Notes: a model not told the origin generated them from the sequence alone. DNA of 44,974 nucleotides from Microvirga roseola (GCF_020866965.1 NZ_JAJATX010000011.1:43265-88238); one strand, 5' to 3'; positions 1-7,401 are shown, counted from the stretch's first letter. Made by a program: numbers and translations.

Positions 1-49
1 GGCCGGTTTTCACCGGCCGCTTTCGCTTTCGACTGTGCGCTGGGCAGAT

Positions 50-1072
50 TTAGGCCTGCTGGATCGCCGAGAGCTTCCAGGGGCCGCCGTGCTCGCGACG
101 GAAGGTCCAGATCTCGGTCGCCTCCACCGGACGGGACAGATCGCCCTCGACGACGCGTCCCGTCGCCTTCTCGACCATCGCGTCGGTCAGCGAATAGCGC
201 ATCGCGACGGTGGCGTAATCCGTGTGGTTCTCGCGCCAGGCTTCCGCCAGGTCCCCCTGGAGCAGACGCACATTGGAGAGCTTGTTGACGACGCCGTTCC
301 CGGCATTCTCGTTCAACTCCTCCTGGATGTAGCCCGCCATTTCAGGGGTAGCCATGTCCCAGATCTTGCTGACGTCCTCGCGGGAATAGGCGTCCTGCAT
401 CTCGACCAGCGTCCGCTCGAAGTCGGCATAGTCCTTCTCGCCGATGCCGATTTCGTCCCGCACGCCGGGGCGGGGCTGCTGCCGACGCTGCGACAGGCCG
501 CCGAGCCCGCCAAGAGCGCCGCCTCCGCCGAGACCGCCCATCATGGGAGCCGTCGTCGAAGGTCGTCCGCCGGCCGGCGGCACGCTGCCGCCCATGGAGC
601 GAGCATGGCCTTGGCCCATGCCATAGGCCGGCTGCTGACGCCTGCGGAACCACTTCATCGCGAAGGAGACGAGCAGCACGATCAGGCCGATCTGGAGCAG
701 GAGGCCCAGCACCGAGGCGAAGCCCGCGAGGCCGCCGAAGAAGCCGTTGCCCATCAGAAGGCCCAAAAGGCCCGCGCCGAGGAGGCCGGCCATGAGGCCC
801 GTGCCGAAGCCGAAGCGGCGCGGCTGCGCGACGTTCGGGGCAGGCGTACCCGGACGGTTCATCGTCGGACCCTGGTTCGGCACCTGCGAACGCTGGATCG
901 GAGCCGCCTCCGGCGCGGTCCGCGTGCTCGGAGGCGCGCTCCAGGTGCGCGCGCCGCGCGAACCGAAGCCCCCTCCCCGGCCCATGCGGGCCTCAGCCGC
1001 GCTGCCGGCAAAGATCAGAGCCGCCGCCATGGCGATCATCACGCGGCTTCGGCGAGAGGCAAAATTCATCAT
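50..1072 (-). CDS. Tim44-like domain membrane protein
   Basis: This 340-residue protein starts with a signal peptide (about residues 1-28, ending in SAAEA). A Gly/Arg/Pro-rich linker follows, then a Gly/Leu-rich double hydrophobic segment (about 90-140) ending in a basic KWFRRRQQ stretch. The C-terminal third (about 200-340) reads as a Tim44/MBA1-like domain, including the stretches YADFERTLVEMQDAYSRED and EIWTFRREHGGPWKLSAIQQ. The family is named after the mitochondrial import subunit; the bacterial members are membrane-associated and of unclear role. I chose the ATG at 1072 because a GGAA Shine-Dalgarno-like stretch precedes it; ATGs at 1087 and 1117 are also in frame. No operon partner is close: the next gene is on the same strand, 147 bases upstream. 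I am fairly sure of the domain and unsure of the function. Confidence 0.8.
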   Translation of the reverse strand: MMNFASRRSRVMIAMAAALIFAGSAAEARMGRGGGFGSRGARTWSAPPSTRTAPEAAPIQRSQVPNQGPTMNRPGTPAPNVAQPRRFGFGTGLMAGLLGAGLLGLLMGNGFFGGLAGFASVLGLLLQIGLIVLLVSFAMKWFRRRQQPAYGMGQGHARSMGGSVPPAGGRPSTTAPMMGGLGGGGALGGLGGLSQRRQQPRPGVRDEIGIGEKDYADFERTLVEMQDAYSREDVSKIWDMATPEMAGYIQEELNENAGNGVVNKLSNVRLLQGDLAEAWRENHTDYATVAMRYSLTDAMVEKATGRVVEGDLSRPVEATEIWTFRREHGGPWKLSAIQQA

Positions 1073-1219
1073 CGTTTTGATTTCCATCCCTTGGAGCAAA
1101 CAATGCTCTAAGAGCATATGTAGGGATGGTGAAGGCCCTGCAAAAGATCCGGGCCGCCGATTCCGGAGACGGCTCCCCAGACGATTTCGGCGGTCCCGGA
1201 GCAGCGAGAGCGGAGGCGG

Positions 1220-1495
1220 TTACTGTTCCCGCTCTTGCTTCAGGTGATCGATCCGTTTGGACGCCTCAGCCTTGTCCAGATCGGGGTCGTAGGCATCGGA
1301 ATCGTGCGCCTGCTCGGACAGGGTTTTGAGATAGGACGCCTGGGCGCCGGTCATGGGCTCGTGTCCGGTCACCCACTCCTCCGGATCCTTGATCCGGTTA
1401 CCGGCGGCATCCGGATCGGCCTTCGGATTCCGGACCTCGTTCTGGTCCTTACGGTTGTGCCGGGCGTCAGAGGATGTTTTCGTGCGCGCTGTCAT
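1220..1495 (-). CDS. DUF3072 small hydrophilic protein
   Basis: This is a 91-residue, highly charged protein without signal peptide or membrane segment. The centre carries the stretch DPEEWVTGHEPMTGAQASYL followed by KTLSEQAHD, which is the conserved core of the DUF3072 family (usually 60-90 residues, function unknown). The C-terminus (LDKAEASKRIDHLKQEREQ) is a predicted helix of the kind often seen in nucleic-acid or protein-interaction tails. An AGGAG ribosome binding site sits just before the ATG. Directly upstream of it lies a GTTC-N7-GTTC motif (1510-1524), the alphaproteobacterial LexA box, and the divergent neighbour is a Y-family DNA polymerase with its own box. I infer that the gene may be DNA-damage inducible. 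The family call is from memory of the motif. Confidence 0.8.
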   Translation of the reverse strand: MTARTKTSSDARHNRKDQNEVRNPKADPDAAGNRIKDPEEWVTGHEPMTGAQASYLKTLSEQAHDSDAYDPDLDKAEASKRIDHLKQEREQ

Positions 1496-1509
1496 GGCGG
1501 ACTCCTATT

Positions 1510-1524
1510 GTTCCCTTTCTGTTC
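1510..1524. promoter_or_regulatory. Putative LexA (SOS) box upstream of the DUF3072 gene
   Basis: The sequence is GTTC, seven bases (CCTTTCT), GTTC. This fits the direct-repeat LexA operator of Alphaproteobacteria (GTTC-N7-GTTC) exactly. It ends 14 bases before the ATG of the minus-strand DUF3072 gene, abutting its ribosome binding site. Its right half also starts a palindrome (1521-1536, GTTCT-N6-AGAAC). A chance match is possible, but a second exact box lies 112 bases away in the same intergenic region. Confidence 0.6.
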
Positions 1525-1547
1525 TCAAACAAGAACGGGATTCCAGC

Positions 1548-1565
1548 CCGTTGGTTCCCCAACGG
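1548..1565. repeat. Perfect small inverted repeat between the two SOS-type boxes
   Basis: CCGTTGG, four bases, CCAACGG forms a perfect 7-bp hairpin in the divergent intergenic region. There is no T-run on either side, so it is unlikely to be a terminator. It may be an additional operator or simply a structured spacer. Confidence 0.4.
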
Positions 1566-1636
1566 AAATTGAGTCGATGACTCCCGCCAATCCCCGTTAT
1601 CCACAGGCCGGGCGCTCGACTCCCGCTCAAGCTCAC

Positions 1637-1651
1637 GTTCTTGATTTGTTC
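1637..1651. promoter_or_regulatory. Putative LexA (SOS) box upstream of the Y-family polymerase
   Basis: GTTC, seven bases (TTGATTT), GTTC is an exact match to the alphaproteobacterial LexA operator. It ends 27 bases before the ATG of the Y-family polymerase gene at 1679, where it would overlap a promoter or the transcription start. Y-family polymerases are typical SOS targets, which strengthens the call. Confidence 0.75.
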
Positions 1652-1678
1652 ACAACAACAGAGAGCGGATGAGCGGCG

Positions 1679-2923
1679 ATGCGCAAGCCTGCGGGCCTCG
1701 AACGGCTTTACGTGGATTTCGATTCCTTCTTCGCCAGTGCCGAGCAGCATCTCCAGCCCGCTCTTCGGGGTAGGCCCGTAGGCGTCATTCCCGTCGATTC
1801 GGAGCATACCGGCCTCATCGCCGTGAGCCGGGAAGGCAAGGCGCTGGGCCTCAAGCGCGGGACCTTCGTGCGCGACGCCAGACGGCAATGCCCCGGGCTG
1901 GTGCTGGTGACGGCCCGGCATGAGGCTTACGTGGAGTTGCATCGCGCCATCATCGAGGCCATCGAGTCGGTGGTGCTGGTCAAGGCGGTCTGCTCCATCG
2001 ACGAGATGCTCTGCGCCCTGCTCCCATCCGAACAGGCGGAGGCGCTGGCGCTCGGACGGAAGGTGAAGGACGTGATCGCCACCCGGATCGGGCCGACCCT
2101 GACCTGCTCCGTGGGCCTGGGCCCCAACGACCTCCTGGCCAAGATCGCCGCCGAAATGGAAAAGCCGGACCGTCTCGTCGCCCTCCACCCGGATGCCCTG
2201 CCCGGTCCCCTCCTCTCCCTTGCGCTCACCGACATTCCCGGCATCGCCAAGGGCAACGCAGCGCGGCTGGCGGGGGCCGGCATCGGCGACATGGCCGCTC
2301 TCTGGCGGCTGCAGCCCAAGGAACTGCGCCGCCTCTGGGGCAGCGTCGAAGGGGAGCGGCTCTGGATGGGGCTTCACGGCTACACGGTCGAGCGGCCCGA
2401 GACCCGGCGGCGCATGTTCGGCCATGGCCGCGTCCTGCCTGCCGATTGGCGCTCCCTGGAAGGGGCCTACGCCGCCGCCCGCGTCCTCCTGGCCAAGGCC
2501 GCAAGCCGCATGCGCCGGGCCGGCTTTTCGGCCCGGGCGCTGGCGCTCTGGCTCACCGACAGGCACAGCGCCGGATGGTACGGGGAGGAGCATTTCGCCC
2601 CCACCTGGGACGACCCGTCCCTGCTGGCGTCGCTGAGCCGTCTCTTCCGCCATGCGGAGCGAGAGGACATGCGCCGCAACCGCAGCGTCCATATCGCGCT
2701 GCACGATCTGGTGCCGCTGCAGGACATCGAGGAGGATCTTTTCGGGCACACGGCGGAGGCGCAGCTCAAGCGCCGGATGGAGTACCTGTCCGCCATCGCC
2801 GACCGGATGAACGCCCGTCACCGGCAGACGCTGCTGCACTGGGGGCCGTGGATCGACATTCCCGGTGGCTATGCGGGCGCGAAGATCGCTTTCAACCGCA
2901 TTCCCGACGCGGAGGATTTTTGA
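1679..2923 (+). CDS. Y-family (DinB/UmuC-like) translesion DNA polymerase
   Basis: This 414-residue polymerase would insert nucleotides opposite damaged bases. The metal-binding aspartate lies in YVDFDSFFAS (D13), with the Phe steric gate next to it. The second acidic pair is SIDE (D108, E109), so catalysis should be intact, unlike the inactive ImuB group. A helix-hairpin-helix-like stretch (LTDIPGIAKGNAARLAGAGI, about residues 180-200) and a little-finger region follow. The C-terminus (PWIDIPGGYAGAKIAFNRIP) is characteristic of an alphaproteobacterial subgroup that databases often mislabel as type VI secretion ImpB, from the old ImpB/MucB/SamB family name. The ATG at 1679 is preceded by GAGCGG. 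A LexA box lies upstream and the gene is divergent from DUF3072. I give no symbol because it could be a dinB paralogue rather than dinP itself. Confidence 0.9.
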   Translation: MRKPAGLERLYVDFDSFFASAEQHLQPALRGRPVGVIPVDSEHTGLIAVSREGKALGLKRGTFVRDARRQCPGLVLVTARHEAYVELHRAIIEAIESVVLVKAVCSIDEMLCALLPSEQAEALALGRKVKDVIATRIGPTLTCSVGLGPNDLLAKIAAEMEKPDRLVALHPDALPGPLLSLALTDIPGIAKGNAARLAGAGIGDMAALWRLQPKELRRLWGSVEGERLWMGLHGYTVERPETRRRMFGHGRVLPADWRSLEGAYAAARVLLAKAASRMRRAGFSARALALWLTDRHSAGWYGEEHFAPTWDDPSLLASLSRLFRHAEREDMRRNRSVHIALHDLVPLQDIEEDLFGHTAEAQLKRRMEYLSAIADRMNARHRQTLLHWGPWIDIPGGYAGAKIAFNRIPDAEDF

Positions 2924-2936
2924 CGCGCAGCACTTG

Positions 2937-2962
2937 CTCCCTCCCCGCAGGCGGGGAGGGAG
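2937..2962. repeat. 12-bp perfect hairpin between convergent genes (REP-like)
   Basis: CTCCCTCCCCGC, a two-base loop, then the exact reverse complement GCGGGGAGGGAG. It lies between the convergent polymerase and ilvE genes. There is no proper T-run, so it may act as a weak bidirectional terminator or mRNA stabiliser. Similar CCCTCCCCGC-type palindromes are dispersed as repetitive elements in many Rhizobiales genomes; I see only this copy in the window. Confidence 0.6.
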
Positions 2963-2973
2963 AAGGGTAGCCT

Positions 2974-3861
2974 TCAGGCTGCCTGCGACTTCGGCTGGAC
3001 CTCGGCCATGTAGTCTTCCATCAGCGTCTTGGTGATGTTGCCCGGCTGATAGGTATGCGGCCCGATCTCGGAGACGGGCGTCACTTCCGCCGCCGTGCCG
3101 GTGATGAAGCACTCGTTGAAGCTCGGCAGCTCATCCGGCATGATCCGGCGCTCCGCCACCTCGAAGCCGCGGCGCTTGGCCAGCTCGATCACCGTGCGGC
3201 GGGTGATGCCGTCCAGGAAGCAATCGGCGGTGGGCGTGTGGATCACGCCGTCGCGGGTGAAGAACACGTTGGCGCCCGTGCATTCCGCAACCCGGCCCTG
3301 CCAGTCGAGCATGAGCGCGTCGGCGTAGCCCTTCCGCTCGGCCCGGTGCTTGGAGATCGTGCAGATCATGTAGAGGCCGGCCGCCTTCGCCGCCGAGGGA
3401 GCCGTCGCCGGGTCGGGACGGCGATAATCGGCCATGTCGATGCGGATGCCCTTCATCTTCTGGGCCGGGTCGAAATAGCTCGGCCATTCCCAGGTGGCGA
3501 TGGCCAGATGGATCGTGTTGGCCTGCGCCGCCACGCCCATCATTTCCGAGCCGCGCCAGGCGACCGGGCGGAGATAGGCGTCCTTCTGCCCGTTCTTCTC
3601 GAGCACGAGGCGCTTGGCCGCGTCGATCTCGGCCACGCTGTAGGGGATCTCGAAATCGAGGATTTCGGCCGATTTCTTCAGGCGCTCGGAATGCTCGGTG
3701 GACTTGAAGATCTCGCCGCCATAGGCGCGCTCCCCTTCGAACACGCTCGAGCCGTAATGCAGACCGTGCGAGAGGACGTGAAGGTTGGCCTCCTTCCAGG
3801 GTACGAGCTGCCCGTCGTACCAGATCCATCCGTCACGTTGATCGAAAGGGGTCGCGGACAT
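2974..3861 (-). CDS. ilvE: Branched-chain amino acid aminotransferase
   Basis: This PLP enzyme of fold type IV interconverts leucine, isoleucine and valine with their 2-oxo acids, the last step of their synthesis. The product is 295 residues, the usual family length. Visible motifs are LSHGLHYGSSVFEGERAY near residues 30-47, the Schiff-base lysine in SAAKAAGLYM (K159, the same number as in E. coli IlvE), ECTGANVF around 193-200, and the phosphate-binding SGTAAEVTP equivalent FITGTAAEVTPV near 252-263. I chose the ATG at 3861 because AAGGAG sits at a good distance; the frame is open 23 codons further upstream. The gene is divergent from a MarR regulator, whose operator-like palindrome at 3990-4010 could also influence it. 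Confidence 0.95.
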   Translation of the reverse strand: MSATPFDQRDGWIWYDGQLVPWKEANLHVLSHGLHYGSSVFEGERAYGGEIFKSTEHSERLKKSAEILDFEIPYSVAEIDAAKRLVLEKNGQKDAYLRPVAWRGSEMMGVAAQANTIHLAIATWEWPSYFDPAQKMKGIRIDMADYRRPDPATAPSAAKAAGLYMICTISKHRAERKGYADALMLDWQGRVAECTGANVFFTRDGVIHTPTADCFLDGITRRTVIELAKRRGFEVAERRIMPDELPSFNECFITGTAAEVTPVSEIGPHTYQPGNITKTLMEDYMAEVQPKSQAA

Positions 3862-3989
3862 CGTCTCTTCTCCTTGAAATGCCGGCCTTTGTGGCGCACC
3901 GGGGCCGCGTAATTTCCGGTTCGCTTTCACGACATTTCAATTTCATTCATTTCGCGAAAGCGCCTTGACGAGTAACAATCGCCCTGAGA

Positions 3990-4010
3990 TATGTCAACAA
4001 GGCTGACATA
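3990..4010. promoter_or_regulatory. Palindromic operator upstream of the MarR gene
   Basis: TATGTCA, seven bases, TGACATA is a perfect inverted repeat 24 bases before the GTG start of the MarR gene. It overlaps a weak promoter-like arrangement (TTGACG at 3965-3970, then GATATG 17 bases later). MarR proteins bind such 16-21-bp palindromes, usually in their own promoter, so autoregulation is likely. The site could also affect divergent ilvE. The assignment to this MarR protein is inference. Confidence 0.6.
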
Positions 4011-4034
4011 AAATGGATAAGGATGGAATAGGAC

Positions 4035-4553
4035 GTGCCCGACGCGATCCCGGCTGTGAGACCCGAGAGACTTGGCAAGGATATCCTGGCCGAGCTCCCC
4101 GCCTATGACCTCATCGAGCTGTTCTTCTTCGCATACCGCGACTTCGTCAGCGATCCGGACCGGATCCTGGGCGAGTACGGTTTTGGCCGGGCGCATCACC
4201 GGGTCCTGCACTTCGTCAACCGCCAGCCGGGCCTGACCATTGCGGAGCTTCTCGACATCCTGAGGATAACGAAGCAGAGTCTCAACCGGGTCCTGAAGGA
4301 GCTGATCGAGAAGGACTTCATCGAGAGCCGGACGGGAACCGCCGACCGCCGCCAGCGGCTGCTCTATGCCACACCTCAGGGCAGCGAACTGGCGCTGAAG
4401 CTCGCCAAGCTGCAGACCCGCCGCATCATGCGGGCTTTGTCCGACATGGAGCCGGAGGGCAAGGAGGTGATCAGCCGCTATCTCCTGCGCCTGATCGACC
4501 CGGATGACCGCGACCATGTGGAGCGGCTCGTATTCGGGCCCGAGAAAACCTGA
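4035..4553 (+). CDS. MarR family regulator (PetP-like position)
   Basis: This 172-residue winged-helix regulator starts at a GTG. The DNA-binding part is clear: LTIAELLDILRITKQSLNRVLKEL (helix-turn-helix, about residues 68-92), then the wing GTADRRQRLLYATPQG with the Arg/Asp pair typical of MarR proteins. It is followed after 34 bases by an OmpR-type response regulator and a histidine kinase. A MarR protein followed by an OmpR regulator is the order of petP-petR in Rhodobacter capsulatus, where PetR is needed for growth. Whether these are true orthologues cannot be shown here. A perfect palindrome just upstream suggests autoregulation. Confidence 0.85.
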   Translation: MPDAIPAVRPERLGKDILAELPAYDLIELFFFAYRDFVSDPDRILGEYGFGRAHHRVLHFVNRQPGLTIAELLDILRITKQSLNRVLKELIEKDFIESRTGTADRRQRLLYATPQGSELALKLAKLQTRRIMRALSDMEPEGKEVISRYLLRLIDPDDRDHVERLVFGPEKT

Positions 4554-4587
4554 TAAAGCAGGTCTCGACCGAAACGACGCGATCCCG

Positions 4588-5307
4588 ATGGAAGCACCCC
4601 GCATCGACATTCCCGACCATGCGCCGCACGTCCTTGTGGTAGATGACGACCGCCGCCTGCGCGACCTGCTGGCCCGGTTCCTGACCGAGAACGGCTACCG
4701 GGTCACGGCCGCCGCCAGCGCGGCGGAGGCGCGGTCGAAGGCCGAGAATTTCGTCTTCGACGCCCTCGTCCTCGACGTGATGATGCCGGGTGAATCCGGC
4801 TTTGATTACGCCCGCAGCATCCGGCAGAGCTCGCATGTGCCGATCCTGATGCTCACGGCCCGTGCCGACACCTCCGACCGGGTGACGGGCCTGGAGATCG
4901 GGGCGGACGACTATCTCCCCAAGCCCTTCGAGCCGCGCGAACTGCTCCTGCGCCTTGGCAATATCCTCAAGCGCACGGTCGCGCCGGCGGGAGCACCCAA
5001 CGGCGATGCGCCGGAGACCATCCATTTCGGCCCCTTCTCCTACCGCTTCGACCGGGGGGAATTGCGGCGCGGCGACGAGATGGTGCGCATCACCGAACGC
5101 GAGCGCGAGATTCTGACGATCCTGGGCACCCATGCGGGCGACAACGTCCCGCGCGAGGCCCTGGCCGGGAACGGGGCAGCCGCGAACGAGCGCACGGTGG
5201 ACGTTCAGATCAACCGCCTGCGGCGCAAGATCGAGACCGATCCGGCCAACCCGATCTTCCTGCAGACGGTGCGCGGGATCGGCTACCGCCTCGTCATCGA
5301 CCGATGA
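4588..5307 (+). CDS. OmpR/PhoB family response regulator
   Basis: This 239-residue two-component regulator has an N-terminal receiver domain with the acidic pair VVDDD (D20, D21), the phospho-acceptor D63 in VLDVMMPGESG, T90 and K112 in DDYLPKPFEP. The C-terminal winged-helix domain (about 145-239) ends in the family-typical NEIFLQTVRGIGYRL-like stretch (NPIFLQTVRGIGYRL). I chose the ATG at 4588, which leaves about 12 residues before the receiver domain; the frame is open back to 4504 inside the MarR gene. Its stop codon overlaps the start of the histidine kinase by four bases (ATGA), so the two are translationally coupled partners. Confidence 0.93.
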   Translation: MEAPRIDIPDHAPHVLVVDDDRRLRDLLARFLTENGYRVTAAASAAEARSKAENFVFDALVLDVMMPGESGFDYARSIRQSSHVPILMLTARADTSDRVTGLEIGADDYLPKPFEPRELLLRLGNILKRTVAPAGAPNGDAPETIHFGPFSYRFDRGELRRGDEMVRITEREREILTILGTHAGDNVPREALAGNGAAANERTVDVQINRLRRKIETDPANPIFLQTVRGIGYRLVIDR

Positions 5308-6659
5308 AGATCGGCGCCATCAAGCGTTCCCCCTTGGATCAGGCGATCCGCTGGCTCGGGCGCTTCCTGCCGAAGGGTCTCTATGCCCGCGCGCTCATCA
5401 TCATCATCGCACCGGTGATCCTGCTGCAATCGGTCGTCGCCTACGTCTTCATGGAGCGTCACTATCAGCTCGTCACGCGCCGCCTGTCCTCTGCGGTGAC
5501 GGCCGATATCGCGGCGCTCATCGACATCTACGAAAGCTATCCGCAGGACCCCGATCTGACGGTCCTGTCGCGGATCGCCTCGGAGCGGCTGCAGCTCGAC
5601 GTGGACATCCTCCACGACACCGATCTGCCGCCGCCGGGCCCGAAGCCGTTCTTCTCCATTCTCGACGAGACGCTCTCCGACGAATTGCGCCGGCAGGTCG
5701 ACCGTCCCTACTGGCTCGATACGGTCGGGCGCTCGAACTACGTGGAAATCCGCATCAAGCTCGACCAGAACAACATCATGCGCGTGCTGGCGCGGCGCAG
5801 CCAGGCCTATGCGTCGAACTCCCACATCTTCCTCGTGTGGATGGGCGGCTCGTCCTTCGTGCTGCTCGGCATCGCCATTCTCTTCCTGCGCAACCAGATC
5901 CGGCCGATCCTGCGGCTCGCGGAGGCGGCAGAAGCGCTTGGCAAGGGGCGCGAGATCGAGTTCCGTCCGCGCGGGGCTCGCGAGGTTCGCCAGGCCGGGC
6001 ACGCCTTCCTCGAGATGAAGCGGCGCATCGAGCGCAACATCGAGCAGCGCACGACGATGCTCAACGGCGTCAGCCACGACCTGCGCACCATCCTCACCCG
6101 CTTCAAGCTCTCGCTCGTGCTCCTGGACCAGACGTCCGAAGTCGAGGATCTGAAGCGCGACGTGGACGAGATGAGCCGTATGCTGGAAGGCTACCTTGCT
6201 TTCGCGCGCGGCGATGCCGGCGAGCAGGCGGTGCAGACGGATCTGCGGCAACTGCTGGAGGAAGTGCAGGTCGATGCTGAGCGGCAGGGTCATGTCACGG
6301 AACTCGACATCGTCGGCGATCCGATCATCATCGTGCGTCCCGATGCTTTCCGGCGCCTGCTCTTCAACCTCGTCGCCAATTCGGCCCGCCACGGCGACAG
6401 GATCGAAATCTCCGCCAACCACGAGACGCGCTGGCTCGTTCTCCATGTGGATGACGACGGGCCGGGCATTCCGCCGGACATGCGCGAAGAAGTGTTCAAG
6501 CCCTTCGTGCGCTTGGACGAGGCGCGAAACCAGGACGAGGGCGGCTCGGGCCTCGGCCTCGCAATCGCCCGCGACATCGCCCGCTCCCATGGCGGCGACA
6601 TCGTTCTCGGCGACAGCCCGCTCGGCGGACTGCGCGCAACCGTGCGCCTGCCTGCCTGA
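5304..6659 (+). CDS. EnvZ-type sensor histidine kinase
   Basis: This 451-residue inner-membrane kinase has a transmembrane helix at about residues 29-50, a periplasmic region to about 172, a second helix at 175-196, a HAMP linker (to about 245), then the phospho-acceptor H258 in NGVSHDLRT. The ATPase part shows the N box (FNLVANSARHG), G1 box (VDDDGPGIP), F box and G2 box (GGSGLGLAIARDI). The dimerisation motif reads SHDLRTILTR rather than the usual SHDLRTPLTR: the proline after T is isoleucine, which can alter kinase/phosphatase balance. It overlaps the response regulator gene by four bases and must be its partner. The signal is unknown. Confidence 0.93.
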   Translation: MKIGAIKRSPLDQAIRWLGRFLPKGLYARALIIIIAPVILLQSVVAYVFMERHYQLVTRRLSSAVTADIAALIDIYESYPQDPDLTVLSRIASERLQLDVDILHDTDLPPPGPKPFFSILDETLSDELRRQVDRPYWLDTVGRSNYVEIRIKLDQNNIMRVLARRSQAYASNSHIFLVWMGGSSFVLLGIAILFLRNQIRPILRLAEAAEALGKGREIEFRPRGAREVRQAGHAFLEMKRRIERNIEQRTTMLNGVSHDLRTILTRFKLSLVLLDQTSEVEDLKRDVDEMSRMLEGYLAFARGDAGEQAVQTDLRQLLEEVQVDAERQGHVTELDIVGDPIIIVRPDAFRRLLFNLVANSARHGDRIEISANHETRWLVLHVDDDGPGIPPDMREEVFKPFVRLDEARNQDEGGSGLGLAIARDIARSHGGDIVLGDSPLGGLRATVRLPA

Positions 6660-6771
6660 TATTTCCGCAGCGGCCTTTTTCGATCCAGCAGGCGCCGCTT
6701 TCGAAAAAGGTTGAGCCAGCACAGGATGATCGCTTCATTCGAGCCGTGACGCATGATCGGAGGGTTTGCGC

Positions 6772-7401
6772 ATGGGAGTGATCGTCAATCCAAGAGGCAC
6801 CTGCGGATCGGGCAAGACGGAACTGGTTCGCCGGATCCTCGCACAATACGGCTGGCGCAGAGACGGCAGGGCTGATGCGGGCATGCTGGAGCCGATCCAC
6901 CGTGCAGGTCGCCTGCACCCTCTGGGATACCGCCTCGCCCATCCGGGCGGCGGATGTCCCCTCGTGGTCATCGGTCATTACGAAGTCACCAGCGGCGGCT
7001 GCGATACGATCAGGGCGACGGATGGCGGCCTGGAGGAGATCGTCAGGCGGGCCGCGGATTACGCCTCGACTGGTCATAACGTGCTGATCGAAGGACTTCG
7101 GCTCAGCAGCGAGTACGACCATTCCGCAGAGCTGGCGAAGCGGCACAGGCTCCACGTCCTGCATCTCGCAACTCCTGTTGAGCGATGTGCGCAGAATCTC
7201 GTCAGGCGGCGGCGCGCCCGCAGGGACAGCTGGCGGCTTGTCGTGGACGCGGTCGCTCGCGAGCACAGGCTTGTGGAGGAGGCGTGCCGAAAGCTCATGC
7301 CCCATGCCGCAGTCGAGGCCCTGGGATTCGACGATGCTTTCGCCCGCGCGCAGGATCTGCTTGGAATGCGAACCTCCGAGGGCAGCGTATTGTCTGCCTA
7401 G
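6772..7401 (+). CDS. Orphan P-loop kinase-like protein
   Basis: This 209-residue protein opens directly with a Walker A motif, MGVIVNPRGTCGSGKTEL (GTCGSGKT at about residues 9-16). A possible Walker B-like hydrophobic strand, NVLIEGLRLSSE, lies near residue 105, followed by an Arg-rich lid-like segment (LVRRRRARRDSW, about 143-154). This layout fits small P-loop nucleoside, nucleotide or polynucleotide kinases. The opening resembles phage-borne P-loop kinases such as the 5-hydroxymethyluracil DNA kinases, but that is a recollection and not an assignment. I chose the ATG at 6772 because GGAGGG lies seven bases upstream; TTG at 6766 is also in frame. It is alone between a kinase operon and convergent genes, so context gives no function. 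Confidence 0.7.
   Translation: MGVIVNPRGTCGSGKTELVRRILAQYGWRRDGRADAGMLEPIHRAGRLHPLGYRLAHPGGGCPLVVIGHYEVTSGGCDTIRATDGGLEEIVRRAADYASTGHNVLIEGLRLSSEYDHSAELAKRHRLHVLHLATPVERCAQNLVRRRRARRDSWRLVVDAVAREHRLVEEACRKLMPHAAVEALGFDDAFARAQDLLGMRTSEGSVLSA

Noticed and set aside
35..1111. Long open frame on the plus strand opposite the Tim44-like gene
   Set aside because: Its product is His/Arg/Ala-rich with no domain, and it mirrors the Gly/Pro-rich minus-strand gene. Such antisense frames are common in GC-rich DNA.
1505..3112. 535-codon minus-strand frame across the polymerase gene
   Set aside because: It is antisense to a clearly conserved polymerase, has no start context, and would run over the LexA box region. 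Codon bias supports the plus strand.
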